Source: JADKIH01 sp964595205 | GTDB taxonomy: Bacteria > Bacteroidota > Bacteroidia > AKYH767-A > 2013-40CM-41-45 | DNA: 64,000 bases | Assembly: GCA_964595205.1 (NCBI GenBank) | Contig: CAZQOQ010000003.1 | Coordinates: 62,001-126,000, forward strand | Direction of reading: 5' to 3' | Part shown: positions 8,508 through 20,100 of the stretch, in pieces | How the letters are laid out: every line of letters begins with the position of its first letter | Numbering within the stretch: the stretch's first letter is position 1 | The notes under the pieces: model-generated | Database searches by the model: none | What the model saw: only the letters and a program-made list of their open reading frames with translations | Told to the model about the DNA's origin: nothing | Made by a program: the position numbers and the translations under genes

Positions 8508-8806
8508 ACAACCCGATTTTCCGCAAAGAAAATGTGGTTTTCAGGTTCTTTAATGAATCATTGAATCGGGATTTCATCCATAATGACTGATGAAGTTTTC
8601 ACAGAAACCAGAGAGCTGTTTTTTTTCATTTTATCATTTTTTATTTTATGTTTGTTATAACTTCAGAAAAACCTTTATACAATTCAATCCTTCCTGAACA
8701 TTAGTCCTTTTAAACTGCAATTTGGTCTATTTCCGAAGTACTTGACTGAACGGTTGCCTGCAATTCCTGCATCATTTAATATCTGTTACAAAACGTTATC
8801 CATACG
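8508..8806 (+). other. intergenic spacer
   Basis: The 299-base AT-rich spacer before the 2766-residue protein holds T-runs near 8620-8660 behind a weak CAG-AGAG-CTG stem (around 8607-8616), which may end transcription of the YCII gene. No promoter match or other feature could be supported. Confidence 0.3.
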
Positions 8807-11800
8807 ATGAAGATATTTCCAATACTATTGATTTTATTTTTTATCCATTCGTTTAAATCATCGGCGCAATGGACTCAATTGAATGTCCCAAATTCAAATT
8901 ACGAAATGCGCACCATCTTTTTTAAAAATTCCAATGAAGGTTTTGTCGCAGGTTCGGAACGAATCAGGAGAACTCTTAACGGTGGTACAACCTGGGATAC
9001 GACAGATTATGGAATTTACTGGGGTTACCTAATGGCTTCAATAATTGAGAAAATTCATTTCGTAAATAATCTTGAAGGTATTGCTGCTGGATGGAGCTTT
9101 TTCGACAATAGTGAACTTATTATTAAAACGCATGATGGCGGCGCTACCTGGACATCCATTGTTTACCAGGGTCCGTTTGGAAGCAGTATCAGAAGCATGT
9201 ATTTTATAAATGCCAGTTCCGGAATGTGTGTCGGCGATCATGGACGCATCCTCGTCACCAATGATGCAGGTGAAACATGGGGATTTAATAATTCAGGAAC
9301 TACAAATAATCTCTATGGGGTTTACTTCACTGCTTCTGCAGGATTTGTGGTGGGTGAGGGAATAATTTTAAAGACAACGAACCTCGGCAGCAGCTGGACC
9401 AGCCAGAGTTTCCCTAATGAAACCTTTAACGACGTTTATTTTATAAATGCCAATACAGGTTATGCGGTAGGTGATCATATATTTAAAACGACTGACGGGG
9501 GTACAACCTGGAATCAGATACAGACATCTGCCCAGGGAACATTTAATGAAGTTTTCGCTGTCAACGTCGATACCATATTTATCGCTTCGTCACAGGGGTT
9601 GCTTAAAAGTAATAACCAGGGCGCAACGTGGCTTTTACAGACTTCACTTCCGGAACCTCGAAATTTTTTAGGCGTGCGTTTCCAGTCAACTAACACCGGA
9701 TACGCGGTAAACTCAGTCGGCGAGGTTTTCAAAACAACAGCCTGCGGTGACCCGGTACCCCGAAACGATGCAGGCGTAACATCGATTATTCCTCTGCCTC
9801 CGCTTACATGCCAGGGAACTGTACCTGTTAATGTTACGATCCGGAATTTCGGACAGGCAAACCTTACTCAGGCAAGAATTAACTGGAGCGTCAATGGTAT
9901 TGCACAGACACCTTTCAACTGGGCAGGAAACCTTGCTTTCGATTCAACTTCGGCTCCTTTTAGCATTGGAAGTTATAATTTCAGCAGGGGCAGTTATCCT
10001 ATCGTTGCATATACGACCCAGGCCAACTCACTCTCCGATTACATTCACAGGAATGATACTGCCACCGGTTCTTATAATTTTACTAAACTCAAAGGCCCTT
10101 ATACCATCGGAGGTGCCGCTCCCGATTTTCCGGATGTAATTAGCGCAGTGTCTGCGCTCAACTCGTATGGCACATGCGGAAATGTGCAGTTCAAAATCAG
10201 GAATGGAACATATTCCGGTTTGGTTTCAATCGGTAATTTTTACAAGACGAATGTTTCCGACTCCGTTTATTTTTACAGTGAAAGCGGCGACAGTTCCCAG
10301 GTCACCATCAGTAACTCAGGGAATGTACTTCAGATAAGCAACAGGGTTACCGGAGTTTCCTTCGATCGTATCAGCTTTTCAACGTCAGGCAGCAGCACCG
10401 TGGTTGCGCTAACTGACAGCGTGAGCCGGATTATTTTTACTCACTGCGCCATTCGTGGATCCGGAAACGGAACAGGTATGTATCATACCGGTAAAGCAAG
10501 CACAAGCCTGGTTATTAATGCCTGTCGATTTACCAGATGCAATACAGGACTATCACTTTCAACGACGGGAATAAATGAGGTAGCAGATGGTGTTTCCATA
10601 GAAAGATGTGTTTTTGATTCCATCTCACAAACAGGTATTTCACTTGATTATGCTAAAAACATTTCCATTCGTTACAATACCATAGCGGGCGCCACTACCG
10701 GACTTATAGTGAATTCATGCAATAACGGATTCCTGGTAACCCATAATAAAATAACCGCCCTTCATTCGAGCCGGTTGCTTTCAATCACATCCTGCAACAA
10801 CGCCCCTGGCGCAGAAGGAATCGTTGCAAATAATTTTATCAGCATGCAGGATAACACAACCTCAGGGGCCACCTGTGTTAATTTATCCGGATCACGATAT
10901 ATTCAGTTCTATTATAATACCATTAATACAAACTCGGACTTTGGCTTCAGTATAAGGTTCAGCGACACACTTACCTATCCTAAATTAAGTTTTGTCAATA
11001 ATATTATCACAAACAGAAAAAAATCTCCGGTATTCGAGATAAGCGGGCCATCAGTAATCAGCGATTATTTTTACAGCCAGCTGTTCCAGCGAATCGATCA
11101 TAACATCTACTATAACCTTCCCGGGAATACATCTACTTATTCATACCGATTTTCCACCCTCGGCGATTTCAACGACTGGAAAACGACGTTCCCTTCCGAT
11201 ACAAGTTCGAGAATGGCAGATCCCCAGATAATGGATTATACAGATCCGCATATTTATCTGAATACTACAAATTATCTTATCAGCAACAGAGCCACACCCA
11301 TCGCCGGATTCACAACCGATATAGACAATACCAACCGCAGCGCCTCCTCCCCTGATGTTGGTTGCGACGAATTCAACAGCATTGCCCTTGATGCAAGTCC
11401 AAAACGGTTTTTAAATGAAGTGCGTATTTGTCCCGGAGTAAATCCGGTATCAATTAAAATTTCAAACTATGGTACAACCACATTGACGAGTGCAACCATA
11501 CACTGGAGTGTGAACGGCATCGCTCAGCCGAACGTTACTTTTAATGGTACATTGACAAGCGGTGATTCCTCATCAGCTATCACACTGGGCTCTTTTAATT
11601 TTATTTCAGGTACCACATACACAATTAAATCATGGACCACAAATCCGAACGGAGGCAGTGATGCAAATCCGATAAACGATACAGTAACCACGGATCTCCT
11701 TGCAAAAGGAATGTCAGGAATTTACACAATCGGTGGCGCATCACCCGATTATACCGGACTCACACAGGCAATAAACGATTTAAATACAAACGGACTCTGC

Positions 11801-14800
11801 GGTCCGGTAATCTTAAACATCCGCCCAGGCACGTACAACGAGACTGTAACAATTCCTGCAATCACCGGCTCTTCCCTGTTAAACACGATTACCATTCAAA
11901 GCGAGAACGGCGACAGCACATCTGTCGTCATCTGGAATAATACCAATCATCTGTTTACAATCGACGGCGCCTCTTTTATAAATTTTTACCGTCTTACCAC
12001 CATTGATTCCAGTGCAGTAATTTCTCCAAAGTCGAGCGTCTACCTGAAAAACAGGGCGCATCATATTACTATCAGCAATTCCCTGATCAGGAGTTATGTT
12101 CACGGGTTCAGCATTTGGAGTGATGGAATGGCTGTGAATAATATAAATATTGACCGGAACATATTTACAGGTGGATACCAGGCCATTCACATCGATCGCA
12201 ATGGCTCCGGCTTCGAATACAATGAACAACTAACGATTACGAATAACCGGTTTAACGATCAGACTCAGGAAGCCATCGTATTAAAAAAGGGAAGTACGGT
12301 AACTATTGATCATAATATCAGCAGATCCTATCTGAATTTTTCCGGCAGTAATTATGGATATGAAATTTCTGCAGGCAAGAGTAAGCTGACCGTTACCAAC
12401 AATATGATGGATCTTAGAAATATCACTCATGGCATGTATATCTCCCAGCAGGGACAGGTGAATGATAAAAATATTATTGCGAATAACATGATTTCAAATC
12501 AGGGACCATACACTGCTTCATGTTTCTTCATCACTTCAGTAACAAATACACGGATTCTTTTTAACAGTGCTTTCATCGACAGCTCTTCAAGTTATAACAG
12601 GGCATTCGAATATTCAGGAGAACAATGTGAAATAAACAACAATATATTCGTGAACCTCGGAACAGGATCGGCAGTTGAATTTTACAACAACGAATTGACT
12701 CCCGGCTTTGATTACAACGTTTATTATACTCCGAATTCACTTCCCTTTTCATTTGCAGGACATGAATACGATTTGCCGGGATGGCAAACATTTTCCGGAA
12801 TGGATACACATTCCGTTTACGGTAATCCTTCATATGTTTCCGCTCATGACCTCCACTCAACTGGAAGTTTTTTCTCATTCAGAAATGGAATTAATATAGC
12901 CGGGATGACCAAAGATATAGACGGGGATTTACGTTCCGTAACGAATCCATGCATTGGCGCCGATGAATTTAATATGCTCTTACAGGCAAATGATGCCGGT
13001 GTTGTGTCAGTACAAAATCAAGGTATCGTTTGTCCCGGTGCAAATCCTGTATTTGTTAAAATAAAAAATTACGGTTCATCTGCTCTTACCAGCGCTAAAA
13101 TAAACTGGAGCATAGATGGTGTGGCTCAACCAATATTCAACTGGAGCGGGACCATTGCCTCACTGGCAACGTCAGGCAGCATTCAAATCGGCACCTATAA
13201 TTTTCCATCGAATGATTCGACGGGAATTGTTTGCTGGACCACCCTACCGAATAATAATACGGATATAGTTTCCAGCAACGATACAGCAGTTGCCGTGAAC
13301 ATATTTTCAAAGTTGTCCGGCAGCTACACCATCGGAGGCGCTGCCCCTGATTTCCTGACTATTTCTTCTGCAGTTGAAAGACTGAAGTCGCGGGGTATTT
13401 GTTCATCTGTTACTTTCAATATCAGAACGGGTAATTATAATGAATCGATCACTCTACCTGAAATTTCCGGAGCCTCGGCCGTCAATACAATTACTTTTCA
13501 GTCTGAATTGCTCGACAGTACGGCAGTGTCGCTTGGATCAATCACATTAAACGGATTGGATTATTCACAATTTCAGAATCTGGGAATTAACGGAATCACG
13601 ATTAACAACGGCTCCGATCACAATGAATTTACACGAAACAGAATCACCGGTGATTTAAGCTGCAAGAGCAGCAATACATTGATCGAAGAAAATTATTCAA
13701 CCAATCGTTTTATATTCAGTGCAACGTCTTCCTTACCCGCGAAAGGAAATATAGTCCGTAAAAACCTGGTGCTTAGCGGCAATGGGATGCGATTTGAATA
13801 CCAGGATTCACTCCTGGTAGAAAAAAACAACATCTACTATTCAGGAGGATTAATAAATGGGTCCAGTGCAATATTTATGCTTGGCAGCCCCGCCACATAT
13901 AGTGTAATTAAAAACCGCATCAATGGAAGTTTCTCCCGCGCCCTCGATATCAGCCAGAACGGACTGACCTCTCAATCCGCTTTAATCGCAAATAATATTG
14001 TTACGGCCGGTCCTGCAACCGTAACAAATGTGCATTTCCAGGTAGATAAGATAAATTTTATCTATAATACAATGTTTGTCCCTTCGGGAAACACGACCCA
14101 TGCTGCTGAAAATGTAAGCTCGGACAATTACAACTATATTCAGAATAATCAATTCATTAATTACGGAACTAACTGGTCGTATTATTGGGGAAGCTTTCCT
14201 TCCTCTGTACGGACTGTTTCTGACTACAATAATTATTTTGCAAACGGACCTACTCTTATCAACCTTGCCGTTTTTACAAATTATCCTGACCTGGCTTCGT
14301 TTATATCAGCACATCCGGGATACGATACACATTCCACAAATGTGGATCCTCAATTTTCATCCAATTCAAATGTATATCCGGCTAACCCGGCAGCAAGGGG
14401 AACCGGAATTCCACTTACATTGGTGACAGACGACATCAATGATTCACCCCGTGATCCTGTTCATCCTTCTATGGGAGCGATGGAACTTCCTCCGGCGATC
14501 GTACACGACTCAACTTCCAAGGACATAGTTGTAACATTACTGAATGACTCATTGCTTCCCGGCTTAAACACCATTAAAGTAAAAGTAAAAAATTCGAGAC
14601 CATTCACTCCCGACTCTGCATTGCATCTGTTCGAAGGGATTATAGACACGCTCTTCTTTTCTTACTCGGTGAATGGAGCCGCTACGGTCCAGGAGACGTG
14701 GACAGGATCGCTTGCCCTAAACGACTCCCTTTCATATTCGTTCCTTCAGCTCTATAACGTACCCAGAGGAAGAATGTACAGTGTGCACATCGAAGTAAAG

Positions 14801-17107
14801 TTGCCTGCAGGATATACTGCTCTCAGTTATTCCAACGACACACTTACAAAAGAAATAGGATATCCCATGTCCGGAGTATATACTATCGGAGGATTTAATC
14901 CAGACTTTTCGACGCTTAGTGAAGCTCATCACAACAGAAGTGTGGTTTCCGCAAACGGTGGCGTTACCTATGCCTTACGAACTGGTGTGAGTGATTCTGT
15001 GCGCTTTGCCATCTATCCAATCCAGTTTGCATCATTACCTGTTACATATACTTCCGAGAGTGGAAATGCAGCAGATGCTGCAATAGTCCTGGAAGAAGTG
15101 CAGGGAACTAACATCCATTTTAATAACCTGACCCTGAAAACGCAGACCAATACCGACTATATGTATTTTTATAAGGGATGTGAATTCATTGGAATAGAAC
15201 TATCGGTAGACAGCTGCCTGATACGGGGAAGTACAAGTACTTTAAGAAGAAACGGACTTACTTTTGTGAGAAGCGATTCAATCTCTGTAACAAATTGCCG
15301 TTTTGAAGATCTCGATAATGCAATCGTACTTAGTGATTATACATATTTCGGTTCAAACCGTTTTGATGGTCCGGCATATTTGAATAATAACGTATTTGAT
15401 TCTGTACAAAATTGCATTCGCATACTCTGTACATTCTACGATACACTGAAGATTGAGCGGAATACGATGAACCAGCCTGACCTGGGAATCCATTTTCAAC
15501 CTGACGGATATGTTTTCAAAACAGTGATTTCAAAAAACAATATTATCAATGCAACAAGTTATGTGTTGAGTGCATACACAGGCGGCATGTCGAGTTTTAA
15601 TATGGATAATAATATGTTAGGCGGCCGTTTGCGCTTTTATCATTTCAACAGGGATACGGTCAATTTTAATTTCAATTCCGTAAATGGCATATTGAATATT
15701 GAAGAGTGCGGCAACTTCCATATGCATAACAATTCGATTGCAAATTATGGAACCGGCGTGGCAATGACATATACACGGATGAGCACGTCAACCGGTCCGT
15801 TTGATTCTGATCACAACTGCTATTTTGCTGCAAGCACACCGAATTTTATGTCAGTATCCCCTTCTAATTCTTTTTCAATTCAGTGCTCTGGCATCGGTCA
15901 ATTGTCGAGCGTAACCGGTGCCGAGTTCGGAAGTATGTTTGCAGACCCCGGATATGTCAGTAATTCGGATTTACACTCAAGGGGAATTGCTCTCAATAAT
16001 GCCGGGAAACCCGTTGCAGGGCTGACCACAGACCTTGATGACGAACTCCGTAACCCATTTAGACCTGATATCGGTGCGGATGAGTTTTCTGTCGGGGACT
16101 CGCTCACCTGGCCGGGTGATGCCAATTACGATGGAATTGCAAACAATTATGATTTACTATCGATCGGCTTGTATTTTAACCAGACCGGCGTCGCAAGGGT
16201 CAGTCAGGGGAATGCGTGGGCAGGAGCCCCTTCGTCCAACTGGGGAAGCCTGCAATATTGCGGTTTTGATAAGAAGCATGCCGACTGCAATGGAGATGGT
16301 ATTATAAATTACGGCGACACCGTTGCAATAAAACAAAACTGGGGACAGAGACACATGTTGATTAGTCCGCGCTTAAGCAATAATACCGAGCCCGATTTAC
16401 ATTTCGTAACTATTTCAAATAGCTATGCGCCGGGCGACACCGTTGAAGCAGAATTATGGTTAGGTGACTCTTTAAATCAGATTTCTGCTCTTTACGGAAT
16501 TTCCTTCGATGTGGCCTTCCCTCCTGCCATGGTGCAGGCTAATTCGATGTCACTTACATTCCCTCCGAGCTGGATTGGAACAGAGAATATAAATGCCATA
16601 ACCACTGCATCGATCTCTTCCACTGCATCAGGTTCCATCGTGCGTATCACCGGCACCGACACTTCCGGCTATGGTATGTTTGCGAAACTGCAGTTTGTAA
16701 TAGAACCGACACTTACGTCAACTGCAAATTTTAATTTGAACTTCAGCAATTACACGGCGATTACGGCAGCCGGTTCTACGGTTATCTTCAACCCGGTAAG
16801 TGATTCTATGCTGGTGGGACTGGGCTTAAATGTTGAGAGTGTTGCTCCGCAAAAGAGCCTAAGGCTTTTTCCTAATCCGGCAAAAGATGAATTCAGGATC
16901 GTGTATCAGCTACAGAAATCATCTGCAGTAAAAATTGAAATGGTGGATGCCACTGGACGCTCTGTAGTCCTGGCAGAAGGTCAGCGTGCATCGGGTATAA
17001 ATCAGCAGGTAATCAGCCTCGACAGGAATAAATTTTCCAGGGGAGTCTATCTTGTACGTATAATTACGGAAGGATCGATCCTGGTGGAAAAATTAGCAGT
17101 AGAATAA
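8807..17107 (+). CDS. giant T9SS-secreted protein with four beta-helix modules
   Basis: The 2766-residue protein begins with a signal peptide (residues 1-20, ending SSA-Q). Residues ~20-320 hold Ycf48/BNR-like blades with repeated GGTTW-type motifs. Four modules of about 530 residues follow. Each has a CARDB-like domain (NDAG...NWSVNGIAQ), a YTIGGxxPDF motif (starting near nt 10098, 11722, 13324 and 14878), and an Asn-rich right-handed beta-helix, closing with a (D)xGxDEF-like end. Near 2437-2510 two Asp-rich dockerin-like loops occur (GDANYDGIANNYD, DCNGDGIINYGD), then a cohesin-like beta domain. The last ~85 residues are a type A T9SS sorting domain (LFPNPAKDEF ... GVYLVRI). The protein is therefore exported through the outer membrane and held at the surface or released. 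The beta-helices suggest carbohydrate binding or cleavage, but no catalytic residues were identified. Confidence 0.88.
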   Translation: MKIFPILLILFFIHSFKSSAQWTQLNVPNSNYEMRTIFFKNSNEGFVAGSERIRRTLNGGTTWDTTDYGIYWGYLMASIIEKIHFVNNLEGIAAGWSFFDNSELIIKTHDGGATWTSIVYQGPFGSSIRSMYFINASSGMCVGDHGRILVTNDAGETWGFNNSGTTNNLYGVYFTASAGFVVGEGIILKTTNLGSSWTSQSFPNETFNDVYFINANTGYAVGDHIFKTTDGGTTWNQIQTSAQGTFNEVFAVNVDTIFIASSQGLLKSNNQGATWLLQTSLPEPRNFLGVRFQSTNTGYAVNSVGEVFKTTACGDPVPRNDAGVTSIIPLPPLTCQGTVPVNVTIRNFGQANLTQARINWSVNGIAQTPFNWAGNLAFDSTSAPFSIGSYNFSRGSYPIVAYTTQANSLSDYIHRNDTATGSYNFTKLKGPYTIGGAAPDFPDVISAVSALNSYGTCGNVQFKIRNGTYSGLVSIGNFYKTNVSDSVYFYSESGDSSQVTISNSGNVLQISNRVTGVSFDRISFSTSGSSTVVALTDSVSRIIFTHCAIRGSGNGTGMYHTGKASTSLVINACRFTRCNTGLSLSTTGINEVADGVSIERCVFDSISQTGISLDYAKNISIRYNTIAGATTGLIVNSCNNGFLVTHNKITALHSSRLLSITSCNNAPGAEGIVANNFISMQDNTTSGATCVNLSGSRYIQFYYNTINTNSDFGFSIRFSDTLTYPKLSFVNNIITNRKKSPVFEISGPSVISDYFYSQLFQRIDHNIYYNLPGNTSTYSYRFSTLGDFNDWKTTFPSDTSSRMADPQIMDYTDPHIYLNTTNYLISNRATPIAGFTTDIDNTNRSASSPDVGCDEFNSIALDASPKRFLNEVRICPGVNPVSIKISNYGTTTLTSATIHWSVNGIAQPNVTFNGTLTSGDSSSAITLGSFNFISGTTYTIKSWTTNPNGGSDANPINDTVTTDLLAKGMSGIYTIGGASPDYTGLTQAINDLNTNGLCGPVILNIRPGTYNETVTIPAITGSSLLNTITIQSENGDSTSVVIWNNTNHLFTIDGASFINFYRLTTIDSSAVISPKSSVYLKNRAHHITISNSLIRSYVHGFSIWSDGMAVNNINIDRNIFTGGYQAIHIDRNGSGFEYNEQLTITNNRFNDQTQEAIVLKKGSTVTIDHNISRSYLNFSGSNYGYEISAGKSKLTVTNNMMDLRNITHGMYISQQGQVNDKNIIANNMISNQGPYTASCFFITSVTNTRILFNSAFIDSSSSYNRAFEYSGEQCEINNNIFVNLGTGSAVEFYNNELTPGFDYNVYYTPNSLPFSFAGHEYDLPGWQTFSGMDTHSVYGNPSYVSAHDLHSTGSFFSFRNGINIAGMTKDIDGDLRSVTNPCIGADEFNMLLQANDAGVVSVQNQGIVCPGANPVFVKIKNYGSSALTSAKINWSIDGVAQPIFNWSGTIASLATSGSIQIGTYNFPSNDSTGIVCWTTLPNNNTDIVSSNDTAVAVNIFSKLSGSYTIGGAAPDFLTISSAVERLKSRGICSSVTFNIRTGNYNESITLPEISGASAVNTITFQSELLDSTAVSLGSITLNGLDYSQFQNLGINGITINNGSDHNEFTRNRITGDLSCKSSNTLIEENYSTNRFIFSATSSLPAKGNIVRKNLVLSGNGMRFEYQDSLLVEKNNIYYSGGLINGSSAIFMLGSPATYSVIKNRINGSFSRALDISQNGLTSQSALIANNIVTAGPATVTNVHFQVDKINFIYNTMFVPSGNTTHAAENVSSDNYNYIQNNQFINYGTNWSYYWGSFPSSVRTVSDYNNYFANGPTLINLAVFTNYPDLASFISAHPGYDTHSTNVDPQFSSNSNVYPANPAARGTGIPLTLVTDDINDSPRDPVHPSMGAMELPPAIVHDSTSKDIVVTLLNDSLLPGLNTIKVKVKNSRPFTPDSALHLFEGIIDTLFFSYSVNGAATVQETWTGSLALNDSLSYSFLQLYNVPRGRMYSVHIEVKLPAGYTALSYSNDTLTKEIGYPMSGVYTIGGFNPDFSTLSEAHHNRSVVSANGGVTYALRTGVSDSVRFAIYPIQFASLPVTYTSESGNAADAAIVLEEVQGTNIHFNNLTLKTQTNTDYMYFYKGCEFIGIELSVDSCLIRGSTSTLRRNGLTFVRSDSISVTNCRFEDLDNAIVLSDYTYFGSNRFDGPAYLNNNVFDSVQNCIRILCTFYDTLKIERNTMNQPDLGIHFQPDGYVFKTVISKNNIINATSYVLSAYTGGMSSFNMDNNMLGGRLRFYHFNRDTVNFNFNSVNGILNIEECGNFHMHNNSIANYGTGVAMTYTRMSTSTGPFDSDHNCYFAASTPNFMSVSPSNSFSIQCSGIGQLSSVTGAEFGSMFADPGYVSNSDLHSRGIALNNAGKPVAGLTTDLDDELRNPFRPDIGADEFSVGDSLTWPGDANYDGIANNYDLLSIGLYFNQTGVARVSQGNAWAGAPSSNWGSLQYCGFDKKHADCNGDGIINYGDTVAIKQNWGQRHMLISPRLSNNTEPDLHFVTISNSYAPGDTVEAELWLGDSLNQISALYGISFDVAFPPAMVQANSMSLTFPPSWIGTENINAITTASISSTASGSIVRITGTDTSGYGMFAKLQFVIEPTLTSTANFNLNFSNYTAITAAGSTVIFNPVSDSMLVGLGLNVESVAPQKSLRLFPNPAKDEFRIVYQLQKSSAVKIEMVDATGRSVVLAEGQRASGINQQVISLDRNKFSRGVYLVRIITEGSILVEKLAVE

Positions 17108-17183
17108 TCGGGAGAAAAGACTATCGTTTAATAAATCATTTGAAATCCGTCTACCGATACCAGGTATTATTTTAAAGCACTGT

Positions 17184-20100
17184 TTATCTCCTCAGATCAA
17201 CATAAGTATTCTTCTGTATGTCTTCGCCTTTCACAACAAACGTAACGAAATAAGTTCCGTCTGGTAAGTTGCCGCCGTCAGAATCCTGGCCGTACCATTC
17301 GGTATTCGAGTAGTCTTCCTGCGAAAACACTTCATTGCCCCACCGGTTAAACACTTTGAAAAAATTATTTGGATACTTGCTTAATCCGTGAATAATATAA
17401 ACGTCGTTAAAGCCGTCGCCATTTGGCGTGATTGCCGTCGGTAATTCGAGAACACATTCTCCCATAGCTATTGTCACGAAAATGGTATCGATACAATTAT
17501 TCGCATCGGTGATGACTACGAAATTGTTTCCCACCGGAAGCATGCTGGCAGTCAGGCCACTCTCGCCGTTCGACCATAGATAGGTATAAGGCGTTACTCC
17601 GCCGGCAGGCTGCGAAATCACTGCCACTCCATCATTCAATCCGTTACATGTCGCCTCAGTCACTGAAGAAACTGATGATGACAATACAGGCGGTTCGGCC
17701 ATCACAAAAGTCATTGTATCGCTGCATGAATTCGCATCAGCTATGATGACTGTATAAGTTCCCGCACCTAAATTGTTCAGATCCTCCGTCGTTGCACCGT
17801 TCGACCAGTTGTAATTGAACGGTGTCACTCCACCGCCCACGCTCACATCGATGTACCCGTTGTTCAAACCAAAACACTGAATGCCAAAACCGCCGAAGTC
17901 TGATACGACAGAACCTGTATTCACCGGCGGCGGCATGCTGAGAATGAAAAACGTGTCCAGCTGACAGCCATTCGCATCGAGAATGCGCAGGTTGAATGTA
18001 TCCGCCGGAAGGTTACATACAGTTGGTGTAGTTATCGTGTCGATCACATCCCAGATGTAACTGTATGGCATGGTGCCGCCAGCCGTATTTACAGTAATGC
18101 AACCCGACGAATCACCGGAACATGCCGTGTTGAAGCCATTGAAATCTGACAGCGTGGAAGAAAGCGAAACCGGAACGGGCTCCGTCAAAGTAAACGGCAT
18201 TGATATCGAACAGCCATTGCTGTCTGTCACCATCACTGAATGTGCACCGGCTCCCAGCCCCACTGCAGAGTCCGCTACATCGCCATTCGACCATAAATAC
18301 TGATACGGCGGAACCCCACCGCCCGGATTGGCGTGCGCAACTCCGTCGATGAAACCATTGCAGCTAACATTCGCCCCTCCGCTGAAAACCGACAAGGTCA
18401 CATTGTTATTCAGCGGCGGCGGCTGAATGATGTTGAACGAAGTATCCTGTGTACAACCGTTACCATCGGTGATCGTCACCGAATAATTTCCGGAAGGCAG
18501 ATTGCCGATGCTGTCAGTCGTAGCTGAATTACTCCACAGGTAGGTGAAGAATCCTGTGCCTCCTGTAGGGTTCACTGTAATAAAGGAACTGCTGTCGCCA
18601 TTGCAACGGTTATTGAATCCCTGGAAATCGGAGACTGTTGCGTGAACCGTTATCGAATCGGGATCCGTTAATGTATAAGCCAGGCTGTCGCGGCAATTGT
18701 TCGCATCAAGAACGATGACGCTGTAGAACCCACTGGTCAGACTCCCGACCGAATCAGTAGTTCCGCTGTTCGACCAGTTATAAGTATACGGTCCGGTACT
18801 GCCCGAAGTATTGAGAATGATGTAACCATCGTTGCTGCCGTAACATTCAGGCTGATGGACGGTAGGACCGTAAAAGAAAGGCAGCGGTTCCACGAGATTC
18901 GTATCACGTATAATCGAACATCCGTTTGCATCGACAACTCTTACGGATACAGTCCCCGCCGACAGTCCCGAAGCAAAACTGTCGGTGCTGTTTGTTGACC
19001 ACAAATAAGTGAACGGAGGAGTGCCCCCGATTACATTGATCGTAGCCGAACCGGTCGAATCGCCATTGCAGCCGATGTTCACCGAACCGATATAGGTGGA
19101 TGGTGAAATGAGCGGAACGATGGTATCGGGTTCCTGTATGGTTACGGTATCTATAAGCTGACAATTGTTGGTGTCGGAAATTGTCACCTGGTAAAATCCT
19201 GCAGGCAGGTCACCGATCGAATCCATCACGGAAGTGCCGCTGCTCCACACATAGGTATAGGAGGGAGAACCGCCGAAAGTCACGGCCCTGATTCCTCCAC
19301 TCGATTCACCTTTACATCCGACATGCTTAACAAGAAGTGAATCATCAAGAATTGCGGAAGGCTGGGTTAATGTAATCGTGTCTGCAGTCGTGCATCCATT
19401 GTCGTCTGTAACCTGGACGTTATACGTTCCTGCGCCGACATTATTAATTGAATCGATCGTCGCACCGTTCGACCATGCATAAGTAAATGGCGGTGTTCCA
19501 CCCGTAAGCACTACTCTTACTCTTCCTGTCGTATCACCGAAGCACCTGATATTACTTCCCGACGGTGACGTCGAAACATTTATGAATGAAGAAACCAAAA
19601 CATCCGGTTCATCTATCGTAATGATTGAATCGAACGTGCATCCGTTACCATCTACGATGTGTACATTGTAATTTCCTGCAGGTAATGAGTCGGCTGTAAG
19701 TCCGATATCGCCGTTCGACCAGGTCACGGTATAAGGGAAGGTTCCTCCAACAGGATTCACGTTTGCAACTCCATCGGACAAACCATTGCAGCTTACATCG
19801 GAAGTGGACACCGAGGAAGATGGAATTCCTACAGAACTTCCCGGTTCCGTAATTACCTGGGAGATTATTCTCGTGCATCCTTTGGTATCTCTGATTGTGT
19901 CTGTGTAAGTGCCGGGACCGAGTCCTGTAATGTTATCAGTCGAAGCACCGTTTGACCAGTGATGCGTGTATGGTCCGGTTCCTCCGTTCACGCTTGTGCT
20001 GATGGAACCATTGGCATTGTTTTGACAGGAAACATTCTGAAACGAAGATATCGATGCATTCAGCGTCGAAGGCTGGTTGATAACGATACTCTGCTGTGCG

